Of a stretch of 64,000 nt of DNA, positions 22,233 through 33,719 are shown piece by piece. The notes beneath the pieces were generated by a model. It saw only the letters and a list, made by a program, of their open reading frames with translations, had not been told where the DNA came from and did not search any database. The stretch's first letter is position 1; every line of letters starts with the position of its first letter. Source of the DNA: Trema orientale (lineage: Eukaryota; Streptophyta; Magnoliopsida; Rosales; Cannabaceae); NCBI GenBank assembly GCA_002914845.1, contig JXTC01000001.1, forward strand, positions 316,033-380,032, written 5' to 3'. The position numbers were made by a program, and so were the translations under genes.

Positions 22233-24857
22233 TTTTTTTTTTTGTTGGTAATATTAATTTCATTAAACCGAAAAAGGGACTAAAGTCCACCAAAACACTC
22301 AGGCTCAAGGCCAGGAAACAGAGTCCGAACAAACTCCTACTGAAACCTCAGCAGGAGAAATAACACCAAGTCTATTACAAGAAAAGGCCCAACTAGCTAA
22401 ATTATGAGCCATAAAATTCGCATTACAAGAAATAAAAGTAAGAACTAATTCAGAAAACCTGCACTGGAGAGCACGGACATTCTCAAACATTAGATCAGCA
22501 TCCCTGGGCATCTCTTTCTGCAAATTCCATCGCTCAATCAAGTCTAAGCAATCAGATTCAATAACTACAAACTTCCAGCTATGCATCACCGCCAAGTTAG
22601 CTCCAAGTAAGATAGCGGCGGCTTCCCCGAAAGTGGGATCCGTACACTGCACCTCTTCCACCTGCAAGGCTAAAATGTTTCCAACTTCATCCCAAGCTAC
22701 GACCGCTGCCACTGAAAGGTTTTCTCTCACTGCTACATCGACATTAACTTTGATCCAAGGTGCCGGAGCTGGAGTCCAACGACTTAGCATAGATTTAGAG
22801 AGGTCGTCTCCTTGTAAAATTTCATGAGAATAAATTTCCAAGGAACTAGCAAGCTTCCGCGTCAACACTTCTACACTTTCAGCTGCCCCACCATGAAGAA
22901 TATTGTTTCTCTCCTTCCAGAGTAACTCCACACATAAAGCTGCAAAGCACAAGAAAACCTCAAAATTCTACATTCACGGGGAACAACAGTACCTGAGAAT
23001 AAGTGCTTGCACCAGCCCACACTATCCTCAAATCTGAAATTTTCAGTTCTAATTCCCCAAGGTGAAGAGAACCAAAGGCGTTTAGCTATGGGACATTCCC
23101 AAAATATATGTAAAATCCCTTCAAGCTCTTGTTTACATAGCAAACATGTTGTTGTGTCAAGAGAGAATAACATAAGCAGCCTTTCTCTAGCCGGGAGAAT
23201 CTCGTGAGCAATCTGCCACCACATCAAACGATGCCTTAGATGAATCTTTAACTTCCACAAGTCCTTCCAAAATTTATCCATATTCCCTCCCGCATCCCCG
23301 TCAACCTGTTCAGACATCAACGCTTGGTATAGACTTTTAACTGAGAATGTACCAGTACTGGTTATAGCCCATAACTAGTTAGCATCCCTTCTTTCCATCT
23401 CCCTGTTGATTGGGATACGAAACACTGCTTTGACCGATTCAAAGTCGAACAAGGATCTCACCATCTCCACGTCCCAGCCTCCGGAAGAAGTAATTAAGTC
23501 CCCCCATCGAACAACCTGATTATCCATTCCTTCTACCCTTGGTTTAGGACAGAAATTTTTCAGAAAAGAAATCCAAGGGTCATGCCAAATATCTAACACC
23601 ACACCTTGACCGAGACTACGACAAGCACCATGCTTCAGAAATTTTCGGCATTTCAAAATACCTCTCCAAATCCAAGAATCTGTGTTTCTGGGTTGCACGT
23701 GGAGAAAGTCATGACCTCGCAGGTATTTAGACTGCACTAATTTCACCCACATGGACTGTTGATCTCCCAGAAGAGCTTTCCAAGCCCATTTTGTCATGAA
23801 AATATCATTAATAATCTTCATTCTCTGAAACCCTAGCCCACCTAGGGCTTTGGGCTTACATAAGTCATCCCAAGCTTTCAGATATAACATTCTGTTTTGT
23901 CCCACTCGTCTCCACCAGAAGTCTCTAACAATCGAGTCAATTTTCTCACAGGTAGCTTTAGGAGTTGGAATTGACATTAACGCATAAGAAGGAGAAGCCA
24001 TGCCAACTGAATGAGCAAGTATAGTTCTGCCAGCTCGTGATAAACATCTTCCTTTCCAGCTAGCGAGTTTTTATTGCACCTTCTCCACTACTGGAGCAAG
24101 GTTATCCTTTCTAACGCCAGAAGTGACGAAAGGAAGGCCGAGATATCTCCCTGAACCCCGGAGTGGTTTAAATCCCATGAGCTGAAGCAACTCCCTAGCT
24201 TTGCTCCCTCTAAGATTCTTACTAAAGAAGACACTTGATTTCTCCTTATTGGTTTTCTGTCCCGACCAAGTGCAATACGTATTCAGACAGGATAAGAAGG
24301 CAGTGGCCTCCTTGCGGGTAGCTCTACCACAAAGTAACACATCATCAGCAAATGCCAAATGAGTAAAAGTTGGTCCAGTTCTTGACAATTTAATTCCACT
24401 GAGTCCACCCGAATCTGCCTCCTTTGCCAATAAAGACGACATCACTTCCCCACATAAAATGAATAAATAAGGCGACAGCGGGTCTCCTTGCCTAAGACCC
24501 CTCTCTAAATTAACTCGACCACAAGGTAACCCATTGAGGAGAATTGTAGATTTTGAAGTACTAACACACTGCATAATCTAGCCAATAAAAATTGGAGGAA
24601 AACCAAAGTGTTTAAGAACCTCACGCACAAAGTTCCATTCCATCCTGTCATAGGCTTTTTCCATATCCAATTTAATCATCATTAAGCCATGCCTTCCTTT
24701 CTTAGTCTTCAAAGAGTGCACAAGTTCTTGGGCCACCAGAACATTATCTCCAATATTTCTACCTTTCACAAAACCATTTTGATTTGGCGAGATTAAGTTC
24801 GGTAGAAGAGGCTTTAATCTATTTGCAATAATCTTGGAGATCACCTTGTAGACCGTA
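22233..24857 (-). mobile_element. L1-type LINE, 5'-truncated
   Basis: The element runs on the minus strand from inside the reverse transcriptase domain (24857) to a poly(A) tail seen as poly-T at 22233-22243. It is flanked by a perfect 19-bp duplication TTGCAAACAAACACCACTT (22214-22232 and 24858-24876), the hallmark of target-primed reverse transcription. About 2.6 kb survives; ORF1, the endonuclease and the first part of RT were never copied. The short 3' UTR ends just before the A tail. The exact duplication suggests a fairly recent insertion. Confidence 0.92.
22305..24857 (-). pseudogene. LINE ORF2 fragment: RT, zf-RVT, RNase H
   Basis: Four consecutive open segments encode the C-terminal part of a plant L1 ORF2 protein. 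In order: RT fingers and palm (KVISKIIANRLKPLLPN, KLDMEKAYDRMEW), the catalytic FADD motif in LAFADDVLLCG, the RT-thumb region with WWRRVGQNRMLYLKAW, the zf-RVT domain (CLLCKQELEGILHIFWECP), and a plant RNase H domain with VNVDVA, EAAAI, ESDCLD and NFMAHNLA. The stop is TGA at 22307-22305. Three in-frame stops break it: TAG after FIG near 24575, TAA after KVQ near 24070, and TAG after RDAN near 23373. A frameshift lies near 22950. The copy cannot make an intact protein. Confidence 0.9.
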
Positions 24858-24876
24858 TTGCAAACAAACACCACTT

Positions 24877-26110
24877 CATCATTACAAGCAACAGATTAAT
24901 TATCATGATTGGACTTCAAAATTTATATCAATGTGCCATTATATCGCGTAAATAATGGAAAGAAAAACTTAATAGCAACATTACTTATTTCTGAACATCA
25001 TGTTACTGGTTACATGTGTTGTCTGATCATACTCGTACTTAAGATTAGCTATATTGGCACGACACTGACTATTATCCCAATTTTTATTTAATCAATGAAT
25101 TGTCACTATTTAATTAGATTACATCAGCTTTTAAAGTAAAGTACAATAATGTCATTTACAAATACATGACATTCTGACAAGCATGAGGTACAAAGTCAAT
25201 TGTTAAAATTAGAGTTTTCTTGGTAGCCAATTTATATTTTATTATTAAGGAAAACGAACTTTATCATTAGTAATTTGTAATATGTTTTTGATTTAATGAA
25301 AATAGCCATACTTATTATATTATCGCCTTAACTTAACGTAATGAGAGCATTCTATTTGTTTCTAAATCTTCTTAGCAGGAAATGCCCAAATTTACATGAT
25401 TTCAAGATGATATGGGTATGGGATTTGGAAATGGGTAGAGTAATTCGGGGCTAAAATAAATTTTTTTTTAGTACTTACTTTTCAAGATAACTTTTTTATG
25501 AGTTAAACATCAAAATTATGATTCTTTTCTGACCTCTTATGAAACTCATAACTTCTGCGACTAGTGGTCAAACATTATGATCAGCCACAATAGGTCACAT
25601 ATGCTCCTTGTTTTTGCTCCCTAACCCTGTTAAAGCAATTTCTATATGAAAAATGTTTTATCCTATCAATTTTTTATATGAAAGTTATTTCCAGATTTGT
25701 AGAATACGATTTCAATCCAATACTAAATGCGCCCTTAATCACCCAAAATTTAGTAATTAGTTTGTATCATTATCGAAATGGAGGGGACTATGGCCAATTT
25801 GATAGCACAATTCTTTAGCTCCTAGAGAATGTGTCATTTTTGTCACTTAAAAAAAAAAGTCGGTAGAAAAATAATTAGTTGTCAGAGTCAGTATATTACT
25901 ATATTTGTAGTTATTTTATCCCCGTAAGTACTGAGAAAAGGACATGGATAAGATTAATATAATCCCTTTAGTATTTTTTAGGACCACGTTTTGGAATAAG
26001 TTTTTTAGGACTAAAAATCGGGTCTCACAGAGAGTAAAATCCCTTAGATGCCATTCCTTTCCCTCAAACCCAGTTGCCACATCTTACCGTACCACACACT
26101 CTGACTCCAC
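24877..26110. other. Intergenic, no gene seen
   Basis: AT-rich DNA without recognisable genes. The last 100 bp become AG-rich and may be the leader of the exon fragment at 26309. Confidence 0.45.
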
Positions 26111-26308
26111 TTGAAAATCAAAAAGCAAAGAGGAAAGAGGAGAGAGAAGAGAAAAGAGAGAAGAGAACCGATAGAAACCCAAAATCCGACCAAAATTCTC
26201 GACAAATCCGGTTGTAACTCCATTAAACCTCATTCAAAATATTGTAAATCAGAATCTAAACGTCTCAAGCATCATAAAAACATCTATATTGCTAGTGTTT
26301 CAGCTAAA

Positions 26309-26482
26309 ATGGCAAAAACTAGTTCATCGGGAAGTCACGGTGCGAGAAGACAGAGAGCTTTGAAGCAGCCAATAAATTTGTCTCCTTCGAAATTACTGTC
26401 GCCGTCAAAATCTAAGTCTCCGGTGTTTGTCAAAAGTTCTAATCGAAGAAACCTCTCATTTGAAGAGCAAGTGTGCAGAAGT
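26309..26482 (+). CDS. Orphan coding exon fragment, unknown protein
   Basis: The reading frame starts MAKTSSSGSHGARRQRALK and continues through a Ser/Pro/Lys-rich stretch (NLSPSKLLSPSKSKSPVF) to RRNLSFEEQVCRS. Codon use and composition look like a real plant N-terminus, with a basic, probably disordered tail. An AG-rich, leader-like sequence precedes it; the frame is open back to 26111, but the upstream part reads like a UTR. At about 26483 the sequence changes abruptly to repeat DNA starting TGTTGGGC, and no continuation is found before the next gene. It may be a gene cut by a transposon, or a gene fragment carried by one. I do not recognise the family. Confidence 0.35.
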
Positions 26483-27442
26483 GTTGGGCTATTTTTAACA
26501 CACAAACACCGCAAGTATACGGGTTGCAACAAGTAATATAGACGGTAAGTGAGTGTCGAATCCCACGAGGAGCGAATAAATTACAAATGCTAAATACTAA
26601 CCAAAACTAGTTAACAATTTATCCGAACGACAATAAATAGATGTTGGGGACAAAAAATATAATGCAAATTCAATATAAACGAAAATAATAGAATTTAACA
26701 CTAAATAACCAATGGTAGTTTTACAATAATGATAACGAACCTAGGGATGCAATCTCTCCTCTAACTCCTTCAATTACTGGTTTTCCTCATCATTTAATCA
26801 TCTATTTAGAATTAACAACCCGTAACTCAATGATATTCATAAATTCCTTTCCAAGATATAGGTGAAAATGCTTAAACAAAATAGTATATTACTCCTAACA
26901 TTAATTGATTAAACTCATTAAGCTTGGTAATTCCCATACAAGGTTGCATAAGTTACTTAGGTATATTCCTATCCTATGTAAACTCACCCTATACTAGGCA
27001 ATCTTATGTTGTTCAACTTATGTCCAAATCTACACTTCCCTTTCCATGTTCATGTAGATTTCGCATAACAATCAGTTCAATGGCTAAATGAACAGAAGCA
27101 TTAAGCACAAACTAGAACAATTAACTCATCAATGGATATCAAGAACGAATGAGAAAAATAAAGCAATTGAATTACATTAGAGGTTTGATTACATCTCTAG
27201 AAAAAGAGTTTAGTTCATAGTTATATCAAGAGAAACACAATAGAAATGATATAACTGATACACGCCTATGGCAAAAAAATAAAAGAAGAAACAGAGGAAA
27301 GATAAAGAAAAACTCTTTGAAACTTATTCAATCTGCAGGTCTCTTCCCGAATCCGCCTATTGCTTGTTGTTTCTCCTCTAAAAACTCTCTCAAACTTTGG
27401 CTGCTAGGGTTTCTCCGTGATGATTTCAACTGAGCCAATAGC
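26483..27442. repeat. Unclassified dispersed repeat, possibly LTR-derived
   Basis: The block starts TGTTGGGCTATTTTTAACAC and soon reads CGGGTTGCAACAAGTAATAT and CGAATCCCACGAGG, a type of sequence I recall as recurrent in plant repeats. There is no coding capacity. The likely age and family are unclear; if LTR-derived it is a fossil without recognisable internal genes. The right boundary is approximate. Confidence 0.4.
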
Positions 27443-27515
27443 TATAAAATTTTAAAAATAGACATTTACTTAATCAAATTTAAAATTTTGACCATTCGCC
27501 TAAATTTATATTAGC
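27443..27515 (-). repeat. Dispersed repeat B, copy 1
   Basis: About 70 bp here, read on the minus strand, match 44571-44645 closely, including AAAATTTTAAATTTGATTAA and AAAATTTTATAGCTA. It is probably the end of a transposon family, but only this short part is recognisable. Confidence 0.5.
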
Positions 27516-28009
27516 ATAGTAGAGCCCAAACAATCCTATCCATGTCCTTTTCTCGGGTCTAAATTCCTCTTATACGGCTACTTAACGATCCAACAGGCCC
27601 ATTACTATGGCCCAAAAAACCCTTGTCGATAACCCAATGTGCATTCAACAGGCCCATTGTTTTTTAATAATTCTAGGCCCGAAAAACCACTATCGATTAA
27701 CCCAATTTTCATTAAAGTGACCAAAGTCATTATCTTTTGGCGTTTCCCCAAAAAAAGAGCACATAAGCAGATGCTGTGAATGGACCGTCCGACTTTAGTC
27801 CCAACATTCAAACATTAAACAACAGGTAACAACTACTTTCGACCCTCCGAATCCGAAGGTTCTAACGGTGGTCGGATCACACCACACCACCAGAACTTTT
27901 TTTTTTTTTTTTCCCCCTTTTTTTCTCCTAATTTTATACGTACTATATAATTTTCTCTTTCTGTTTGACCAGTAGAACGACGCCGTTCGGTGGTTCATGT
28001 CGTAAACAA
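27516..28009. other. Upstream region of the RNA-binding protein gene
   Basis: CAGGCCCATT repeats twice (about 27591 and 27650) within an imperfect duplication containing GATAACCCAAT-like sequence. GGCCCA (TGGGCC) motifs are frequent in promoters of plant ribosomal and RNA-processing genes and may serve the gene at 28114. A poly-T run lies near 27898-27912. Confidence 0.4.
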
Positions 28010-28080
28010 TAAACCCTAGGAAGCTAGGGTTTCTAGGGGTTTTGGGGTTACAGTAATTAGGGTTTTAGGGTTCTGCTCAG
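28010..28080 (+). promoter_or_regulatory. Telo-box cluster in the leader of the RRM gene
   Basis: AAACCCTAG at about 28011, CTAGGGTTT near 28025 and two further TTAGGGTT motifs near 28058 and 28065 form a cluster just upstream of the start codon. Telo-boxes are known elements of plant genes for translation and RNA metabolism, usually near the transcription start, which fits the product of the next gene. Confidence 0.6.
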
Positions 28081-28113
28081 GGATTGATTTTTTTTTTTTT
28101 TAATAAATTCAGA

Positions 28114-29638
28114 ATGGATAATGATATGGCGAAGCTGTTCGTTGGGGGTATTTCGCGGGAAACGGGTGAAGATACACTGAAAGACCACTTCGGCAAGTAT
28201 GGGACGGTTTTGGGGTCGGTAATTGCCAAGGATAAGCTCACCAAAAACCCTAGAGGCTTTGGGTTCGTCTGGTTCTCTGACCCTTCTCCGGTTGATAAAG
28301 CGCTTCTTGACTCCCATGTCATTTTAGGAAGAACGGTTGGTTTATATTCAATCCCCTTTTTTTTTTTGGGTATTATATTTGATTATGACAAAATATGATG
28401 CTTAGAATAAAAAGACAAGAGAAAGTTTGAATCTTTAGAAGAAAGTTTGAATCTAGACTTATCTTTCTTTACTTTATTTTTGGATAATTCTAGCTGGTGC
28501 TTTCTCTCTCCCTTGTTTTGTAATTATATACCCTGTTATGTTGGATAAATTTAAACTTTCTAGTTTTTAACTTACAATAGGATCAGAAAGAGTGGGGACC
28601 CTTTGATTTTTTTTTTTTGGTTCAAAATATCATTTTTCTTGGTTGCACGCTGTCTTCCAGTAACTAAACAGAGTTTCTCCTTTTTCTTTTCTTCTTTTTT
28701 TTTTTTTTTTGGGAGCATATAACTTTATATTGAAATTCATTGTAAATTTTCCTTGTTTATAGGTCGACGTGAAAAAAGCAATACCAAGAAGTGAACAACC
28801 CAAAAATCAGCAACAAAGTTGTGAGTTAAGTAAGAGTAGTAGTAATGACAATAACAGCAGTCGGATTAGGACTCGGAAGATTTTTGTTGGGGGTTTATCA
28901 GCTAGTCTAACCGAAGAAGAGTTTAAGAACTATTTTGAGCGCTTTGGTAGGATAACAGATGTAGTAGTGATGCATGATAGCACAACCCACCGACCTAGGG
29001 GCTTTGGTTTTATAACCTTTGTTTCTGAGGATTCTGTTGAGAATGTTATGCAGAAGAGTTTTCATGAGTTGAATGGTAGGCTTGTTGAGGTCAAGAAAGC
29101 TGTGCCAAAGGAGGAGAACAGCAGCAATGGCAGTTATTACCTGAAAAATGGAGGCGGAAGAGGTTCCCCAAGTCATAGTGACCATTCAGTTAACAGTTAC
29201 CCTTCTTATAGTCCTAGATATGGGGTTCCTCCTAGTTATGCACCTTTTCCTAGTTATAGTGGTACTGGGGGTTTCATATGCGGACCGAGTGCTTATGATG
29301 GTTGGTACCCTTTAGGGGGAGTTAGTTATGGGGTTGCTCCCATGGCTCCTGGGTTTGGCCTCAGGATGAATGGTGCTAGGGCATGTATGTTGCCTTATGG
29401 CAGTACTTCCTTTTATCCCGCCTACGTGAATGGTGCGGGTGGTGTTATCAGTTGGGCGGCAGGTGGATATAATGGAGTTGTAAGGCCAGGGTTCAATGGG
29501 AAATGGAATCAGGTTGTTCTTGGTGTTGGGCATGCACCCGCAGACGTCATGTCTCATGGGAATGAAGTGGATAAGCTGGATGTTGATTCTGTGAGTTTGA
29601 AAGGTTTGAATATTGCCGCTTCTAGCGAACAGAGTTGA
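28114..29638 (+). CDS. Two-RRM heterogeneous nuclear ribonucleoprotein (hnRNP A/B, Musashi-like)
   Basis: Two exons (28114-28335 and 28763-29638) join in phase 0 to give 365 residues. The donor ACG|GTTGGT is weak; the acceptor TTATAG|GTC is standard. RRM1 (about 6-80) has RNP2 KLFVGGI at 7-13 and RNP1 RGFGFVWF at 47-54. RRM2 (about 112-188) has RNP2 KIFVGGL at 113-119 and RNP1 RGFGFITF at 153-160. A Gly/Tyr/Ser/Pro-rich tail follows, typical of plant hnRNP A/B-like RNP1 proteins that bind mRNA in nucleus and cytoplasm. The start ATG opens the usual short lead (MDNDMAKLFVGG) before RRM1. The intron splits the protein at the end of RRM1. All four RNP aromatic motifs are intact, so the protein should bind RNA. 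The specific target is unknown. Confidence 0.92.
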
Positions 29639-31484
29639 AGGGATTCTAGTGGATAACTTTAGAATGTAAAAAATTGTAGGTAATTACACTTTACCATTAC
29701 ATGGGTATCGTGAGGTTAGTAAATTCTTTGCTGATGGAGTTATGGCTGATATATCATCACTGTTCAGATGTCTTCTACTACATCTTTCTTTCTTTCTTTC
29801 TTTTTTTTTTTTTGAACGTGTGGAAAAAAATTGATGTGGGTTCTTGTTTCATAGACATTATTCCTTGCTCTCTGTCTCCTCTTGGTTTATGAACTCGCAA
29901 GTACAGGATTAAGACCTCTGTAATATAATTGCTCTAACATTCAGTGACTTTGTGTTGTAGTCTAGCGCATTTGCATGATTGGTTTAGTCATGAAAATGAA
30001 AATTAGTTTACCATCGACTTCTACAGAAAAGTCTTCAGACTTTCTATGCTTGATTATGTTTTATGTTCCCTGTCCAGGAATTTTAGTGATTCACGGTTAG
30101 TGCAAATGCTCCCTCTCTCTCTCTCTCTCTCTCTCTCATACAAGTGGCTGAATTCCTATTTCTTGGTTGTCAACTTGGATTTTGCTTTGTAATCTGCCAA
30201 TTGCATGTTGACAGTTGTTGCATCTCTTTCAGAGAGAGAGAGAGAGAGAATTTATTACATTCTCAAGGGTCTTCTATCCATTACTGCCCTTTCACTTTAG
30301 CTGATGGTGCAAGTAATCTTCAAAGAAATCATGAGTCTTGCAAATTTTATCTTGTTCAATAATCGTCTAATGGTAACTAGTAGGCTCTGAACTGGAGAGC
30401 GGAGTTGCTTCTTTCCAGCCTTTTTTAGCATATGGATGAGTATTTATTTCAGAATAGAGCACTTGGTACATGTCCTGTTCCGAGAATGTTGCCTTGAATT
30501 GTTATTCGCATGTTGCTTTGCTCCTCATTAATACTTTACTCCCATGTAACACTTGTTCTTTGTATTTACTAGCTGATGGTTTTGCATGTGATTTATCTGT
30601 TAAGTGGAAGTACTACTTCTGCTGAGATTGCTTTTACACACTTGATGGGTTCAGGTAAGTCTTTTGGAACAAGTACTGCTTCTGCCGTGTGCCTCAAATA
30701 GGCTGAAAGAAAAAAATTGTAAAACGGTATTTTTCTACATGTAATTTGGGCTGATATTCATCATTTGATAAAATAAAATGTTGCTTTCTCTCTCACTTTC
30801 TTCTTCACTTATGTTTGAGGTTATTAAATTCATTCTCCGAAGGGTTGTAAACTTTGTCGAGGATAAGCTCATCGGGGGTGTTTCGGTTTGTCCTTATCTC
30901 AAATTAAAATCCACCTCGTAGAGGTTGACAATTCCGATGTACCATAAGAGGTTGACAATTCTGATGTACCAAAATCATCTATATGATATAGTTTCTATAC
31001 AGTCATCTATATAATATGGTTTCGTTTGTATAGAATTTTGTTATTTTGGTCAAAATGGATTCTGTTGCAGCGGCGTATTTTTATTCCCTTTAACCACGTG
31101 GCAGTAAGTTGGAGATAAATGGAGGGAGAGGGAGGGGGGACATATCATCCTACAAGCAAGCATCGAACAGTTTTGATGCTAACCAGGTCTTCTCGCCGAA
31201 ATAAAAATCATGCCAATGTTACCTAATTTATATATCAAAACAGGAAATATTCAGTTTCCTTAGAATTTCGTACCAAGAAAAGAAAAAAAAAAAATCGTGA
31301 ATGAATATCGGTACGAGACAAAAACGACGATATATATTATTCTTTTAAAAGTGAAACATTAATCGCCTCAAACTTTAGGTCGCCAACCTCAACCAATAGT
31401 TTTTCTTTGTAGGGGTACAAATTAAATGTTTATTTACTTTTTGTTTCCTTTCGAAAAAAAATTAAAATTGAAAGTAAAATAAAA
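29639..31484. other. 3' region of the RRM gene and intergenic DNA
   Basis: The 3' UTR of the RRM gene begins here; its end is not certain, and an AATAAA lies at 30772-30777. A CT repeat (about 30111-30137) and a GA repeat (30231-30249) are complementary and about 95 bp apart. A 36-bp duplication (GAGGTTGACAATTC with GATGTACCA) occurs near 30918-30970. No further gene is seen. Confidence 0.45.
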
Positions 31485-33603
31485 GGGCTTATGGCACAAA
31501 TGGTCCTACGCTAGATAATTTGGTTCCCAAAGTTCTGATTTTAGCAATAAACTCTCTGAATTTTTTTATTTTATGCAATTTAGTACTTGAACTAATTCAA
31601 ATAAAGATATGTTATTAAAATACACACGAGGACTGAATGGTAGTATCTGAAAATTTATTTGAGATTGTGAGACTGGGTCCTAATTTGGTTGATTACTAAC
31701 TAAAAACATCCATTATACAAGAAAAATTAGATTTGACCAAATTTGCAAAAATAAAAGCACGGAAAAGTAAAAAAATTACACAACGATTTTTATATGGTTC
31801 ATTAAGATCTCTTTTAGCCTACATCTATGGGATCAAGTTCAGCACAAAACAAGTCCACTAAATCAATCAAATATAATATTACACAAAATGGTCTTAAATA
31901 TGAAAGTAAAAACTAAAAACTCTGTTCCCGCTTAGATATTGCCATAAGCTAATCCACAATTTGTTGAAGTAGATCTGACATAGCTAAGTCTCCCACTCAG
32001 TTGTAGATGAGCTAAACCGTTAACTCAATTGCCAATAGGGATGACAATATAGGTCATGACATAACAACACGACTCAAAATCCGTACGTTTAGCTGAACCT
32101 GCCTGACACGAAATTGACTCGAATTGACAAGATTAAGTAATTTCTTAATAAATTATATTAAATAATTATTTTCAAAAAAATATTTTTTCATGAATTTCTT
32201 GTAGATAAAATGAAAAACCTATAGCTAATAAACTAATTTCTCTTACTATGGAAAAACGTAATTAAAAAAATCGAATAAACTAAAAATTATACTATTTATA
32301 TATATTTTGACTCATCAATATGCTCGATGTTTTCATTAATCAGGTGATACATAAGTTAACCTGTTAACGACACAATTTAATTAGGTTAAATACGACATGG
32401 TACATATTGCCACCCCTAGTTGTCAAGAATCCCTCTTAGCTACAACTCGAAATCCCTCCTGGCAAATCAAGTCAAGACAATCCCTCTATTATACAAAGCT
32501 TGAATCCCTCAAGCAATTGAAGAAGAAACAAATAAATGAAGAACTGTGGAGAAGATTGTTGCCCTTCAATGGAGTCTATGGTTTCAGATCTGGAATTTTC
32601 TTTCTAGAGAGCTCAAGGAAGAAGATGACAGTACAACTCTTTTAAAGCAAAAGAAAAAATTTCGTTAGCTGTACGAAAAGATAAAAATGGTTATTTAGCA
32701 AATTTTTGTTGCAAAGGTGCACACACCGATTTCAATAGTGGGCACACACCAATTTCTGCAGTAGACATACTCAAAAAAGTCAACCATGTAAAATACTAAG
32801 AGAAAAAGACAAACGGTATACCAGCTGTACATTCGGAATGCTTACTCTTCAAAGCATGATGAACACTTTGCATAAGAACACATTGCATAAGGATTGCCAA
32901 AATAACTAACAGAGTAATTTGAGAATTTTGAGCATATAAAAGAACAATCACAACAAAATGATTTTTAAATTTGTAACTCTAAGGGCCCAAAAAAATGCGT
33001 ACAATGCTTCTTTCTTTTTCTCTAAGCAAATACTTATTTAGATGCTATCACATACTCACAATAATGTGTGTATTTTGTCAAAAATGTAACATCTTGCAAA
33101 TTGGACAATTCAGGTATTTAACAGCATCTTACATGGACTAAGAAAGTTCAAGAGCTTAATTATAAAATTAGAAATATAGGAACCACATTGTAACTTGTTG
33201 GGTAATTTAGGGACCATTTGTGCCATTAAACAAAAAAATAAAAAGAAGTGGTCTCATTATTATTTCTCTAAATTGAAACTTGTTGGGTAGTTTAGGGACC
33301 ATTTGTGCCATTAACCAAAAAAATAAAAAGAAGTGGTCTTATTCTTATTTTTCTAAATCATTCTCTTTCCTTTCCTCTAAATCATTCTATTTAATTTATT
33401 TTACTCAATTAGATGCTATCATATGTTCACAATAACGTGTGCATTTCGTCAGAAATGTAACATCTTGTGAATTGGACAATTCAGGTGTTTAACAGCATCT
33501 TTCATAGACTACGAAAGCCCAGGAGCTTAAGTACAAAAATTAGAAATATAGGAACCAAATTGTAACTAGTTGGGTAGTTTAGGGACCGTTTGTGCCATTA
33601 ACC
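31485..33603. mobile_element. Non-autonomous TIR element, 'GGCACAAATGG' family, copy 2, with repeated right end
   Basis: The left end GGCTTATGGCACAAATGG pairs with right ends reading CCATTTGTGCCATTAA. The right terminus is present three times, ending near 33231, 33316 and 33603, each followed by AAAAATAAAAAGAAGTGGTCT. A roughly 200-bp block (ATGTAACATCTTG through TTGTGCCATTA) is directly duplicated at 33037-33235 and 33410-33605. A second element is nested at 32036-32418. No transposase is present. The last terminus lies 117 bp before the DUF3054 start codon. Confidence 0.6.
32036..32418. mobile_element. Nested hAT-like MITE
   Basis: The ends TAGGGATGACAATAT and, reverse complemented, TAGGGGTGGCAATAT match the common plant hAT terminus TAGGGGTGGCAA. 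The flanking 8-mers ATTGCCAA and GTTGTCAA agree at six of eight positions, compatible with an aged target duplication. The interior has ACACGA-type motifs and no ORF. Confidence 0.6.
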
Positions 33604-33719
33604 AAAAAATAAAAAGAAGTGGTCTTATTCTTATATTGAGTCCTATTTTAAGTGGTATATAACAAAGTTAACGCCGTTGGGAAATTGGTGGCCTAAAACT
33701 CCAGCAAGCCGAAAAAAAC

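Noticed and set aside
28907-29185. Minus-strand ORF of 92 codons across the RRM gene
   Set aside because: It is antisense to the well-supported RRM2 exon and has no family features.
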